This document shows, piece after piece, positions 8,957-17,894 of a stretch of 64,000 bases of DNA. A model generated the notes under the pieces. It searched no databases, was not told where the DNA came from, and saw only the letters and a list, made by a program, of their open reading frames with translations. Within the stretch, counting starts at the first letter, position 1, and every line of letters begins with the position of its first letter. The DNA is from UBA3937 sp050951585 (GTDB lineage Bacteria > Bacillota > Peptococcia > DRI-13 > DTU073): positions 62,001 through 126,000 of the forward strand of contig JBMNJI010000003.1 of NCBI GenBank assembly GCA_050951585.1, written 5' to 3'. Position numbers and translations under genes: made by a program.

Positions 8957-9026
8957 GGGATGCCAATCGAATAATTTCTGCTGAGAAGCGGTTGAGCAGT
9001 ACTCTTTTGGGGGAAGGGAATACGTG

Positions 9027-9593
9027 ATGAAATTGCTTGTGGGCCTTGGCAATCCGGGGCTTCGCTATCAAAATACGCGGCATAATGTAGGCTTTATGGT
9101 TTTGGATGCGCTGGCGGCCGACTGGGGGATCCGGATTGAGAAAAAACAAGGAAGCTCTCTCTTGGGGCAATGTATTTTTGCAGGGGAGAAAGTACTTTTG
9201 CTAAAGCCGCAAACATATATGAATAGAAGCGGCGAAGCGGTGCTGGAAGCGTTAAATTATTACCGTGAGGCCATCGATGATTTGCTCGTTATTCATGATG
9301 ACCTGGATCTGGATGCGGGTCGGTTGAGGTTTAAACGGGATGGTGGCACCGGCGGACATAATGGGCTTAAATCAATTACTAATTTCCTGAATTCGTCGGA
9401 ATATAACCGTCTGAAAATCGGGATTGGTCGTCCTCATGGTTTCATAAAGACGGAAGATTATGTTCTCGGCGTATTTTCAGCCGAAGAGCGTAAGTTGGTA
9501 ACCGAAGCGCTTAATAAGGCGGTGGATGGGGTAAAATTTTGGTGCACTAACGGTATTGATGAGACGATGAATAAATATAATTCTTTGGCGTAA
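9027..9593 (+). CDS. pth: peptidyl-tRNA hydrolase
   Basis: Releases tRNA from peptidyl-tRNA that drops off the ribosome (SpoVC in B. subtilis). LVGLGNPGLRYQNTRHNVGF at about residues 4-23 contains the catalytic His (NTRHN); HDDLDLDAGRLRFK near 92 and the GGHNGLKS loop near 112 complete the active site. Length 188 is typical. ATG 9027 is preferred over the adjacent GTG 9024 because it is better spaced from the GGGAAGGG site. Confidence 0.96.
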   Translation: MKLLVGLGNPGLRYQNTRHNVGFMVLDALAADWGIRIEKKQGSSLLGQCIFAGEKVLLLKPQTYMNRSGEAVLEALNYYREAIDDLLVIHDDLDLDAGRLRFKRDGGTGGHNGLKSITNFLNSSEYNRLKIGIGRPHGFIKTEDYVLGVFSAEERKLVTEALNKAVDGVKFWCTNGIDETMNKYNSLA

Positions 9594-9653
9594 AGTGAAT
9601 AAGGGTACTCCTTCCGGGAGATAATACATCCTAGGTTTAGCCGGGAGGGAAAA

Positions 9654-10070
9654 ATGTTATACTTGTGGGCAGGTCTTTTGGCTGCTCTGGGCGCCTGGTT
9701 CTTAAACAGGTTTGCCGTGAAGCATTTTGGCGATGCCGCCATTATTTGGCTTATTCCCTGGCTCGAGGAGCTCCTGAAAACGGGGACAGCCTATTTTAGC
9801 GGGGCGGATCTCGTTTTGACCCATGGCGTTTTTGGCTTGGTCGAGGCTGTCCATGATTATGCGGTTTCGGCACGCTGGGGATTGCTGGCGGGGCTTCTTG
9901 GCATAGTAAGCCACTGGTTTTACGGGGGCTTTACCGGGGCGTCTTTCAGGCTGACTTCTTCCTGGGTAATCAGTATCTTTCTTACCGGACTTCTGCATGT
10001 TTTTTGGAATCTGGCCATGGTGCGGTTTTTTTCCCACCTTGCTGCTTCGCGGTACAGGAAGGGAAAATAA
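9654..10070 (+). CDS. small PrsW/CPBP-like intramembrane protease candidate
   Basis: A 138-residue, strongly hydrophobic protein with about four membrane segments. Four polar motifs lie in helix-like contexts: WLEELLKTG (~36-44), HGVFGLVEAVHD (~57-68), VSHWFYGGFTG (~85-95) and LHVFWNLAMV (~114-123). The spacing and identity (EExxK, FGxxE, HxxxG, HxxWN) recall the PrsW and CPBP/ABI glutamic intramembrane peptidases. That assignment is inference from pattern only; the protein is shorter than typical PrsW. It has its own ribosome site (GGGAGG) and lies directly between pth and fin inside a sporulation cluster, so a role in forespore signalling or anti-sigma processing is conceivable but unproven. 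Confidence 0.55.
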   Translation: MLYLWAGLLAALGAWFLNRFAVKHFGDAAIIWLIPWLEELLKTGTAYFSGADLVLTHGVFGLVEAVHDYAVSARWGLLAGLLGIVSHWFYGGFTGASFRLTSSWVISIFLTGLLHVFWNLAMVRFFSHLAASRYRKGK

Positions 10071-10086
10071 AAGGAGGGAGTACGGC

Positions 10087-10326
10087 TTGCGCTTTATCTA
10101 TGTCTGTAATGAATGTCAGAATTATATCGGTGAACTTCAATTACAAAACTGGGACGAAACAATGTTAGGCTTTGACGCTTTGACGCAAGGGGAAAAGCAG
10201 GAATTGGTCAGTATTGATCCCCATGAGCAAACCGGCATCGTGAAAGCTATTTGTGACACTTGTTTTAAGGAGAAATCCGGGAAAATGCGGTTTTATCAAG
10301 AAGCGGAAAGTAAGATTGTCCAGTAA
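10087..10326 (+). CDS. fin: anti-sigma-F factor Fin
   Basis: In B. subtilis Fin (YabK) is made in the forespore under SigF and inhibits SigF, helping the switch to SigG. This 79-residue protein has the family pattern: RFIYVCNECQNYIGEL at the N-terminus, LGFDALTQGEKQELV in the centre, and a second cysteine pair in ICDTCFKE. The two CxxC pairs should bind zinc. It sits between pth and mfd, the same slot as in Bacillus, which supports the call. Start TTG at 10087 follows AAGGAGGGAG; the frame extends upstream into the previous gene, but only this start has a ribosome site. Confidence 0.9.
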   Translation: MRFIYVCNECQNYIGELQLQNWDETMLGFDALTQGEKQELVSIDPHEQTGIVKAICDTCFKEKSGKMRFYQEAESKIVQ

Positions 10327-10386
10327 GCCGGAAAGTAAGTTTTGGCAAGAGCCATCGCGCTTGTTGGGCCGAAGTGGTGCGTGATC

Positions 10387-10416
10387 TTGCTTTAATACAA
10401 TGATCTGTGCTAAGAT
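10387..10416 (+). promoter_or_regulatory. possible SigA promoter of mfd
   Basis: TTGCTT (10387-10392), 18 bp, TAAGAT (10411-10416), 76 bp before mfd. The hexamers are imperfect, so moderate support. Confidence 0.45.
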
Positions 10417-10492
10417 ATTTGGCGTTAAGGCGATTATATAGCGGCGTGGAGGTCTGTCGGACGTCCACTATTTAACATGAGAGGAATAGAAA

Positions 10493-13400
10493 ATGTCTTT
10501 GGAACCAGTTTTAAGTTATCTAAAAAACGGAAAAGAGTATGGCTTTTTGCGGGAACAGGTGCAAGGAGTCAATTACAATCATTTTTATGGGGTGACCGGT
10601 TCCCAGAAAAGTGTACTGGCCGCCTTATTAGCAGAGCTTGGGGGCAGACCTTTATTGTATATCGTCGAGTCTCCGGTGAGGAGTAAAGAAATTTTCGATG
10701 ATTTATGCAATTTGCTGCCTGCTAATACCGTGCAATTTTTTCCTTCCCTTGATACCATTCCCTTTGAGGTGCTCGCCCAGAGCAACGAAACGCGGCAGAA
10801 ACGTTTAGAGGTGCAAAGAGGGCTTCTTATGGGGGAGACCAAGGTTGTGGTCACTACTCTGGAGGCATTGAGCAAAAGTATGATGTCTCCTGAGCTTGTC
10901 CGGAAGGCAGTCCTTAATTTAAAAGTGGGGCAAAGGATCAACCCGGAGGAATTGCGGAAGCATTTAGTGACGGTGGGTTATCAGGGCTTGGATACGGTGG
11001 AGGATAAAGGACAGTTTGCCTTGCGCGGCGGCATCCTCGATATTTTCCCGCCTACGTTGGAAAATCCGGTCAGGATAGAATTTTTTGACGATGAGATTGA
11101 TTCTCTGCGGGAATTTTCCGTCGGGAATCAGCGTTCCCTGCGGAAAGTGGAAGAGGTCTTGCTGTTCCCCGCCACGGAGTTTTTTGTCTGGAATACGGAC
11201 AAAAACATCGTCTTGCAGAGAATTAGGCAGGATGAAGAAGAGCTCCTCAAAAAGTTGGAGAGAAGCGGCCGCGAGGAGGCTTATGATCATTTTTCAGAAA
11301 AAATAAAACAAATAGAAGAGTTTATGCTAGAGGAGCAGTATTATCCGGGGTGTGAGCAGCTTTTACCGTATTTTATGGAAAAGAAAGCTACTTTATTTGA
11401 TTATTTCCCGGAAAAACCGCTCGTGATTTTTGATGAGCCTGGTCGGCAGCGGGAGAGCAGCCAGGCCCGCGAGAAGGAGATTCAGGAAACCTATCTTACT
11501 CTTTTGGAAAAAGGCAAGGTTTTACCGCGCCAAGGGGACAATTATCTTAATTGGGAAGAAATATGGAATATTATTTTGCAGACCAAAATCGTCTTTTTTT
11601 CCTTGCTGCCCAAAAAACCAGCGGAGATCGAAAGCGTTAATCTGATCGGTGTTTCGGCCAAAACTACCGGCATGTTTATGGGGAAAACCCGTCTGTTGGC
11701 TGATGAGTTAAAGGAGTTAAAAAGACTGCGTAATGCGGTAATTATTCTTGTTAATTCCCGGGACAGAGGTGAACGTCTCAAACAGGGACTTGGTGATTTG
11801 GGAGTCGAGGCTGTCTATCTTGAAGGGGATTTTAAGCCGCAAACAGGAGGTATTTACATTACGACCGGCTATTTATCGAGCGGTTTTGAGTTAACCGCGT
11901 GGCGGCTGGTGGTTTTCACGGAGCATGAGCTTTTTAATCAGCCCAAAAAACGGATGCCGCGCCGCCTGTTTGAGGAAGGAAAAAAGATTACGGTCTTAGA
12001 GGATTTAAGTCCCGGTGATTATGTTGTGCACGTTAATCACGGAATCGGGCGCTATACGGGGATTGAAAAACTGGTCGTCGGTGAATCGGAAAAGGATTAT
12101 CTCGTGATAAAATATCAGGGCGAAGATAAATTATATGTTCCGACGGATCAGGTTGGTTTTTTACAAAAATACAGCTATCAGGAAGGACAATCACCTAAAT
12201 TGTCCCGGTTGGGGGGCAATGAGTGGAACAAAGTCAAGAATAAAGTAAAAAGCAGTGTGAAAGATCTGGCCCAACAATTACTGGTGCTTTATGCTGTGAG
12301 GGAAGCCCATCCAGGGCATGCCTTTTCGCCGGATACCCCCTGGCAGAGTGAATTTGAGGATGCTTTTCCTTATGAGGAGACAGAGGATCAGCTCAGATCG
12401 ATCCGGGAAGTCAAACGGGATATGGAGAGACCCCGGGCGATGGACCGGTTGTTGTGCGGAGATGTTGGGTACGGAAAAACGGAGGTGGCGATTCGGGCCG
12501 CTTTTAAGGCCGCGCTGGACGGCCGGCAGACGGCCGTACTGGTGCCGACGACAGTACTGGCGCAGCAGCATTATACGACCTTCAGGGAAAGGTTTGAAGG
12601 CTTCCCGGTGACGGTAGATGTTTTAAGCCGTTTCCGTTCGCCGAAAAAGCAAAAAGAGATTATCAGGAATCTGGAACTGGGCAAAATTGATATCATTATC
12701 GGCACCCACCGGTTATTATCAAAAGGGATTAGCTTTAAGAATCTGGGGCTGTTGATTATTGATGAGGAGCAACGTTTCGGGGTGATGCATAAGGAAAAGC
12801 TGAAAACCCTGAAGAAAACCGTTGATGTGCTGACTCTCACGGCCACGCCGATTCCGCGGACGCTGCAGATGTCTCTTGCCGGTGTGCGGGATATGAGTAC
12901 TATTGAGACTCCGCCGGAGGATCGTTACCCGGTGCAGACCTTTGTCGTTGAGTATAGCCCTCAATTGGTTAAAGAGGCGATCAGACGCGAACTGGGGCGC
13001 GGGGGGCAGATATATTACGTTCATAACCGTGTTGAAGATATTGAACGAATTGTGCGAGAGGTGCAGGAGCTGGTTCCGGAGGCCCGGCTGGGGGTAGCCC
13101 ACGGGCAGATGCCGGAGCTGCAACTGGAGAATGTCATGCTTGATTTAATGGAGGGGAATATTGATGTCCTGATCTGTACGACAATTATTGAGTCGGGTCT
13201 GGATATTGCGAATGTGAATACCTTGATTATTGATGAGGCCGACAAGCTTGGTCTGTCTCAGCTCTATCAATTGAGGGGCAGGGTAGGCCGTTCCAATCGG
13301 GTTGCTTATGCCTATTTAACCTATAAAAAGGATAAGGTTCTTTCCGAGATTGCCGAAAAAAGGTTGAACGCCATCAGGGAGTTTACGGAGTTGGGCTCCG

Positions 13401-14029
13401 GTTTCAAGATTGCCATGCGCGACCTGGAAATAAGGGGGGCGGGGAATATCCTCGGGGCTGAGCAGAGCGGGCAAATTGCCGCGGTGGGCTTTGATTTGTA
13501 TTGCCGCATGCTGGAGGAGGCAGTGCGGGAAGCCAAAGGGGAAGAGATTACGGAGGAGAAGACAGTGACGATCGACATCCAGGTAAGAGCCTATATTCCC
13601 CAGGAATACATCAGTGATAACAGTACCAAAATTGATTTTTACCAGCGGATTAATGCCGTCAAGAAAAATGAGGAGATCGAGTTATTAAGGGAGGAATTTA
13701 TCGATCGTTTTGGGGAGTTGCCGGAGCCATTAGTAAATTTACTAAAGATTGCGGCGATCAAATTAGTAGCCACGGCCGGTAAGGTTTCCTCGATTGTGCA
13801 GGAAAAAGAGCTGATTAAAATCGCGATGGAGGAAAAACACGGCTTAAGCGGCAGTCAATTAATGGAACTGGCCAGGCGTTATCGGCGGCAGGTTAGTTTT
13901 AATGCATCGAAAGGCTTGGAGATTTTGGTAAATATCCAAGGGATTGACCGCAAAAAGATGCTCGACTTTTTAGAGGAAATTGTGGTGGAAATATCGGCTC
14001 TTGTTAATGGAGATAAAATTCTGATATAA
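10493..14029 (+). CDS. mfd: transcription-repair coupling factor Mfd
   Basis: ATP-driven translocase that removes RNA polymerase stalled at DNA lesions and recruits UvrA. The 1178-residue length is standard. Order: UvrB-like N-terminal domains (about 1-340), CarD-like RNA polymerase interaction domain (DLSPGDYVVHVNHGIGRYTG near 505), RecG-like helicase domains with Walker A GDVGYGKTE at about 656-664 and DEEQ box IIDEEQRFG, then the TRCF C-terminal domain (FIDRFGELPEPL). ATG 10493 is preceded by GAGAGGAATAGAAA. It follows fin as in Bacillus. Confidence 0.98.
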   Translation: MSLEPVLSYLKNGKEYGFLREQVQGVNYNHFYGVTGSQKSVLAALLAELGGRPLLYIVESPVRSKEIFDDLCNLLPANTVQFFPSLDTIPFEVLAQSNETRQKRLEVQRGLLMGETKVVVTTLEALSKSMMSPELVRKAVLNLKVGQRINPEELRKHLVTVGYQGLDTVEDKGQFALRGGILDIFPPTLENPVRIEFFDDEIDSLREFSVGNQRSLRKVEEVLLFPATEFFVWNTDKNIVLQRIRQDEEELLKKLERSGREEAYDHFSEKIKQIEEFMLEEQYYPGCEQLLPYFMEKKATLFDYFPEKPLVIFDEPGRQRESSQAREKEIQETYLTLLEKGKVLPRQGDNYLNWEEIWNIILQTKIVFFSLLPKKPAEIESVNLIGVSAKTTGMFMGKTRLLADELKELKRLRNAVIILVNSRDRGERLKQGLGDLGVEAVYLEGDFKPQTGGIYITTGYLSSGFELTAWRLVVFTEHELFNQPKKRMPRRLFEEGKKITVLEDLSPGDYVVHVNHGIGRYTGIEKLVVGESEKDYLVIKYQGEDKLYVPTDQVGFLQKYSYQEGQSPKLSRLGGNEWNKVKNKVKSSVKDLAQQLLVLYAVREAHPGHAFSPDTPWQSEFEDAFPYEETEDQLRSIREVKRDMERPRAMDRLLCGDVGYGKTEVAIRAAFKAALDGRQTAVLVPTTVLAQQHYTTFRERFEGFPVTVDVLSRFRSPKKQKEIIRNLELGKIDIIIGTHRLLSKGISFKNLGLLIIDEEQRFGVMHKEKLKTLKKTVDVLTLTATPIPRTLQMSLAGVRDMSTIETPPEDRYPVQTFVVEYSPQLVKEAIRRELGRGGQIYYVHNRVEDIERIVREVQELVPEARLGVAHGQMPELQLENVMLDLMEGNIDVLICTTIIESGLDIANVNTLIIDEADKLGLSQLYQLRGRVGRSNRVAYAYLTYKKDKVLSEIAEKRLNAIREFTELGSGFKIAMRDLEIRGAGNILGAEQSGQIAAVGFDLYCRMLEEAVREAKGEEITEEKTVTIDIQVRAYIPQEYISDNSTKIDFYQRINAVKKNEEIELLREEFIDRFGELPEPLVNLLKIAAIKLVATAGKVSSIVQEKELIKIAMEEKHGLSGSQLMELARRYRRQVSFNASKGLEILVNIQGIDRKKMLDFLEEIVVEISALVNGDKILI

Positions 14030-14030
14030 T
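14001..14030 (+). promoter_or_regulatory. SigA-type promoter before the foldase gene
   Basis: TTGTTA (14001-14006), 18 bp, TATAAT (14025-14030), overlapping the mfd stop and 39 bp before the lipoprotein start at 14069. Confidence 0.5.
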
Positions 14031-14068
14031 GAAGTAAGTCTGATTAATAAATAATTGGGGGTTGAGCG

Positions 14069-15128
14069 ATGAATAAAAAGCTGAGGTTACTCGTCTGTGT
14101 GCTCATTTTTGCCCTGGCTCTCACCGGGTGCGGGCAAATCGGATTTGGGTCGAAGGCTGTTGCAACTGTGAACGGGGAGAGAATAACCGAAAAGACACTG
14201 AATGCGCGGGTAGAGGAAATGGCCGTGTTATATGATGTTGATTTAACCAGTGAGGAAGGGCGGGAAATCAAAGCTTATCTTGAAGAAGAGGTCCTGAATA
14301 GTTTAGTATACGAAGCCTTCATTATTCAGGAAGCGAAAAATCAAAAGATTCACTGTGGCGAAAAGTGAAATAAATGAACGGCTACAAGCATTTAAGGATA
14401 ACTTTGTGGACGAAGCGGCGTATAAGGAATATCTCAAGATCTTAAAGTTAAAGGAAGGGGAAATCAAAAAAAGATTAGAACGCGAATTGCTTACCGAAAA
14501 ATTATTTGCCAAGGTAACCGCAGATATCACGGAGACTGCCCAAGACGCCCAGAAATTTTATAACGAGAATAAAGAGGCCTATTTGATCCCGGAGCAAATC
14601 CAGGTTCGCCATATTTTGTTGAAGACAGAAGCAGATTCTTTAGATATTATCAAACGTTTAGATAAAGGCGAAAACTTTACGGAGCTTGTTTTAGAAAAAT
14701 CCATTATTCCTTCAGCGAAGCAGGATGAAGGGTTAAGCGAATTTTTCATCAGAGAGGCCGCTATTATTGAGAACCTTGGGGATGATAGTGTCATACCGCA
14801 ATTTTTTGAGGCTGCTTTTAGTTTGAAAAACGTCGGTGATTATACCAAAACTCCGGTGAAAACGGTGCACGGTTACCATGTAATTAAGCTGGAGAGTCGT
14901 GAAAAAGAACAGCAATTAACTTTTGAAGAAGTCAAAGAGCTCATTGAACAGGAACTGCTCCTGCAGGAAAAAAATCTTAAGTTTGAGGAATATACAAGTG
15001 AGCTGATTAAAAAGGCGAATATTATCATCAATCTTCCCACTGACGATGCTCTGGATCTGGAAGAGGGAAAGACGAGCCAGTCCGGCGGTGACGGAAAGAC
15101 AAAAGATCCGGAACCTGAAGCAGAATAA
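14069..15128 (+). pseudogene. PrsA/SurA-like foldase lipoprotein, frameshifted
   Basis: Extracytoplasmic peptidyl-prolyl isomerase of the PrsA/SurA type. Frame 1 (14069-14368) carries a lipoprotein signal with lipobox LTGC at about residue 20 and the start of a SurA-N-like domain (VATVNGERITEKTLN). Frame 2 (from 14355) continues the same domain and then a parvulin-type PPIase domain (EQIQVRHILLKTEAD ... TVHGYHVIKL) and an acidic tail. The two frames meet in a short overlap (14350-14368). Removing one T near 14353 restores a single ORF of about 352 codons. Either a real +1 insertion or a sequencing error; the gene would be functional if corrected. The parvulin core has EGLSEFF where GGDLGWF-like residues are usual. 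In B. subtilis mfd is followed directly by spoVT, so this is a clade-specific insertion. Confidence 0.8.
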
Positions 15129-15152
15129 ACGGAGAGGCGTTTAACAAGGCGA

Positions 15153-15204
15153 AAAAAACCTTTGTTCATCATTCTCAGATGATGCAACAAAGGTTTTTTC
15201 TTTT
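15153..15204 (+). terminator. strong terminator after the foldase gene
   Basis: Stem AAAAAACCTTTGTT / AACAAAGGTTTTTT (15153-15166 and 15186-15199), extended inside by CATCAT/ATGATG, followed by TTTTTTCTTTT. It works in both orientations. Between it and the promoter at 15378 I see nothing else. Confidence 0.92.
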
Positions 15205-15377
15205 CCTGGTGAGCTCCGGTGTACTGTCTCACCAATCTACCACCCCCGTTTTTCCCTTTAATTTGGCGAATAGTATAGAGAAGTATAAAAACCCTTCCCG
15301 CAACAAAAACTGATAAATGCAAATGAATTGACGAAGAGAGGGGGCTATGTACATATTATTGTATTTGTGGAAAAAAA

Positions 15378-15407
15378 GAATAAAGAAAAGCCTAAGGATA
15401 TATACTA
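15378..15407 (+). promoter_or_regulatory. SigG/SigF-type promoter of spoVT
   Basis: GAATA (15378-15382), 18 bp, TATACTA (15401-15407). The SigG consensus is GHATR-N18-CATNHTA; only the first base of the -10 element differs. spoVT is SigG-dependent in B. subtilis, and the site lies 46 bp before the start. Confidence 0.6.
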
Positions 15408-15452
15408 TCTTTAAAGCATCCCTTAATTACCAAGAGGAAAGAAGGTGACCTG

Positions 15453-16010
15453 ATGAAAGCAACCGGTATTGTTCGTAGGATAGATGATTTGGGAAGGGTT
15501 GTTATACCAAAAGAAATACGTAGGACCCTTAGGATTCGGGAAGGGGATCCTTTAGAAATCTTTGTTGATAGAGAAGGAGAGGTTATTCTAAAAAAATATT
15601 CTCCGATTGGGGAACTGGGCGATTTTGCCAGGGGATTTGCCGATTCTCTTTATGAAGCAACAGGTCATATTGCCTGCATCGCCGACAGAGACCAGATTAT
15701 CGCGGTTGCCGGGGGATCGAAAAAAGAATACTTAAATAAAAGGATTGGGCAGGCTGTTGAAAAGGTGATGGACGAAAGGAAGGCTGTCTTAATCAATGAA
15801 AGCGGACAGCATCCCTATTGCGCGATCTGCTCCACTGATGAAGGCGAATGCAAATATACCGCGGAAGTAATTGCCCCGATTATTGCGGAAGGAGATCCGA
15901 TCGGCGCGGTCTTAATCTTCACCAAGGAGGCGAATGTTAAATTTACGGATTTGGAAATGAAGTTAGCGGAAACGGCGGCTTCTTTCTTAGCAAAACAAAT
16001 GGAACAGTAA
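15453..16010 (+). CDS. spoVT: stage V sporulation transcriptional regulator SpoVT
   Basis: AbrB-family DNA-binding regulator that adjusts SigG-dependent transcription in the forespore. Residues 1-52 form the AbrB swapped-hairpin domain (MKATGIVRRIDDLGRV, IPKEIRRTLRI, GDPLEIFVD). Residues 60-185 form the GAF-like regulatory domain (RDQIIAVAGGSKKEYL, CAICSTDEGECKYTAEVIAPI). Length 185 is close to B. subtilis SpoVT (178). Start ATG 15453 follows AAGAAGGTGACCTG. It has its own promoter and terminator, so it is a single-gene unit. Confidence 0.96.
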   Translation: MKATGIVRRIDDLGRVVIPKEIRRTLRIREGDPLEIFVDREGEVILKKYSPIGELGDFARGFADSLYEATGHIACIADRDQIIAVAGGSKKEYLNKRIGQAVEKVMDERKAVLINESGQHPYCAICSTDEGECKYTAEVIAPIIAEGDPIGAVLIFTKEANVKFTDLEMKLAETAASFLAKQMEQ

Positions 16011-16024
16011 TAAAAGTGAAAGAT

Positions 16025-16065
16025 GGGGCATTATCCCGCAAGGGATAATGCCCCTCTCCTTTTTA
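16025..16065 (+). terminator. intrinsic terminator of spoVT
   Basis: Perfect 13-bp stem GGGGCATTATCCC / GGGATAATGCCCC with a GCAA loop, then TCTCCTTTTT. Confidence 0.93.
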
Positions 16066-16131
16066 ATACGGCCATTTTATGCCTAATTACCGCCGGGTTT
16101 CAGCGATTTCTTCAGGAAGCACTGGAAAACA

Positions 16132-16160
16132 TTGCAGAAATGCTTAAGTTCCATTAAGAT
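16132..16160 (+). promoter_or_regulatory. possible SigA promoter of mazG
   Basis: TTGCAG (16132-16137), 17 bp, TAAGAT (16155-16160), 69 bp before the mazG start. Confidence 0.4.
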
Positions 16161-16229
16161 TATAATATGTTCACCATAGGGGAGGAATTATACTAGTAAT
16201 GGCGTGGCTTCATCAAGGTTTGGAAAGGG

Positions 16230-17795
16230 ATGACGGATTTGAAAGAAATTTTGGTAGTTGGGCTGGGGGCAGGCAGTTTTGCCCAGTTAACATTAGGTGT
16301 TTGGGAGATTCTCAAGAATAGTGAACTCCTCTACCTGCGGACGGCAAAACATCCGATGGTAGACGATTTAAGCAAAAGGGGGATAAAATTCAGGACATTT
16401 GATTATCTTTATGAGGAGAAAGATGATTTTGAGAAAATTTACGAAGGAATTGCGGAGGAATTGTTATTAAGGATAAAAGAGGCGGAGCCACCTGTCGAAC
16501 AACTCGTTTATGCTGTGCCGGGGCACCCGCTTGTTGGTGAAAAATCAGTTCGGCTATTGCTGGAGAAAGCGGCCGGGGACGCCGGGGTGAAGGTCAGGGT
16601 TTTTGAAGGGATCAGCTTTGTGGATAGCTTGCTTAATCTTTTGCAGATTGATCTGACCGCCGGTTTTACGATTTTAGATGCCTTAAGCTTTACGAAAGCT
16701 CATTTAAATCTAAGTCATCATCAGATTTTTACGCAAGTTTACAGTCGTTTTGTTGCTTCAGAATTAAAACTGACCTTGTTAGAGCTTTACCCGCCCGAGC
16801 ACCTGGTGAAGGTGATCAAGGGAGCGGGTATTCCCGGGCAGGAAGAATTAGTTGCGGTAGAACTGTCTGAACTGGATCATTTAACGCTATTTGATCATTT
16901 AACTTCAGTCTATGTTCCCCCGCTACCGGCCAGGGATACCGTTTGCCGCTACCCGCTGGATCCTTTGACTGCTGTGATAGACAGGCTGCTCGCTCCGGAT
17001 GGTTGCCCCTGGGATCGGGAGCAGAACCACGTTACGCTCAAAAAATGCCTGCTCGAGGAGACGTATGAAGTGCTGGAAGCAATTGACGAGGGAGATATGG
17101 CGCAATTAAGGGAAGAATTAGGCGATGTATTGTTGCAGGTTGCCTTTCATGCGGCGTTGGCAGACAGAAGAGGGGATTTTGATTTAAATGAGGTAGTGGA
17201 GGAAGTTACGGCCAAAATGATTCGCCGTCATCCCCATGTTTTTGGAGAAGTAGAGGTGAAAAGTTCAACAGATGTACTAATAAATTGGGAAAAAATAAAA
17301 AAAGGGGAAAAAGGGCATAATGGATCTCAAGGAAAGATGATGGATAGCGTTAATAAAGCGTTGCCTGCTCTTTTAATGGCCGAGGAGGTACAAAAGAAGG
17401 CGAAGAAGGTTGGCTTCGACTGGTCGGAGATAAAAGACCCCTTAGCGAAAGTGCTGGAGGAATATAACGAGTTAAGAGAGCTATTAAATATACAGGATCA
17501 GGCAGATCAAGCAAACGGCCGGGGGAAAAACCGGGAAGGAAGGATCAATGAGGAGCCGAAGCAACGGAGAGACGAGGCCGAAGATGAATTGGGTGATTTA
17601 CTTTTTGCGGTGGTCAATGTGGCGAGGTTTTTAGGTGTGTCAGCGGAGGCCGCTTTATTTAAGGCAGTCCGGAAATTTATGCGCCGTTTTAGTTATATTG
17701 AGAAAGAAATAGCAGAAAAAAGTCTAAAATGGGAGGATATGGACATAAATTCCCTTGACATAATTTGGGAAAGGGCTAAAAGTGAAGGTTTATAG
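16230..17795 (+). CDS. mazG: tetrapyrrole methylase-domain / MazG fusion NTP pyrophosphohydrolase (YabN type)
   Basis: Hydrolyses (d)NTPs to monophosphates for house-cleaning. The 521-residue protein is a fusion as in B. subtilis YabN: residues 1-220 are a tetrapyrrole-methylase-like domain (ILVVGLGAGSFAQLTLGVW, VYAVPGHPLVGE), and 235-521 are two MazG repeats with EExxE...ExxD metal motifs (LEETYEVLEAIDEGD, REELGDVLLQVAFHA; later EDELGDLLFAVVNVA). A hydrophilic insert (about residues 415-450, DQANGRGKNREGRINEEPKQ) in the second repeat looks lineage specific. Position after spoVT and before rqcP matches Bacillus. Confidence 0.95.
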   Translation: MTDLKEILVVGLGAGSFAQLTLGVWEILKNSELLYLRTAKHPMVDDLSKRGIKFRTFDYLYEEKDDFEKIYEGIAEELLLRIKEAEPPVEQLVYAVPGHPLVGEKSVRLLLEKAAGDAGVKVRVFEGISFVDSLLNLLQIDLTAGFTILDALSFTKAHLNLSHHQIFTQVYSRFVASELKLTLLELYPPEHLVKVIKGAGIPGQEELVAVELSELDHLTLFDHLTSVYVPPLPARDTVCRYPLDPLTAVIDRLLAPDGCPWDREQNHVTLKKCLLEETYEVLEAIDEGDMAQLREELGDVLLQVAFHAALADRRGDFDLNEVVEEVTAKMIRRHPHVFGEVEVKSSTDVLINWEKIKKGEKGHNGSQGKMMDSVNKALPALLMAEEVQKKAKKVGFDWSEIKDPLAKVLEEYNELRELLNIQDQADQANGRGKNREGRINEEPKQRRDEAEDELGDLLFAVVNVARFLGVSAEAALFKAVRKFMRRFSYIEKEIAEKSLKWEDMDINSLDIIWERAKSEGL

Positions 17796-17894
17796 GCACT
17801 TTCTTTAGAAAAACTTTATTGGAAAAGAAGGATTTTGGAAAAGTTTAGCGAAATTAAGAATTGGTAATTATAATTTTAATTGGGAGGGATAATT

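Noticed and set aside
9997..10086. Upstream extension of the fin reading frame
   Set aside because: Overlaps the preceding membrane-protein gene and has no ribosome site; the family N-terminus begins at the TTG 10087.
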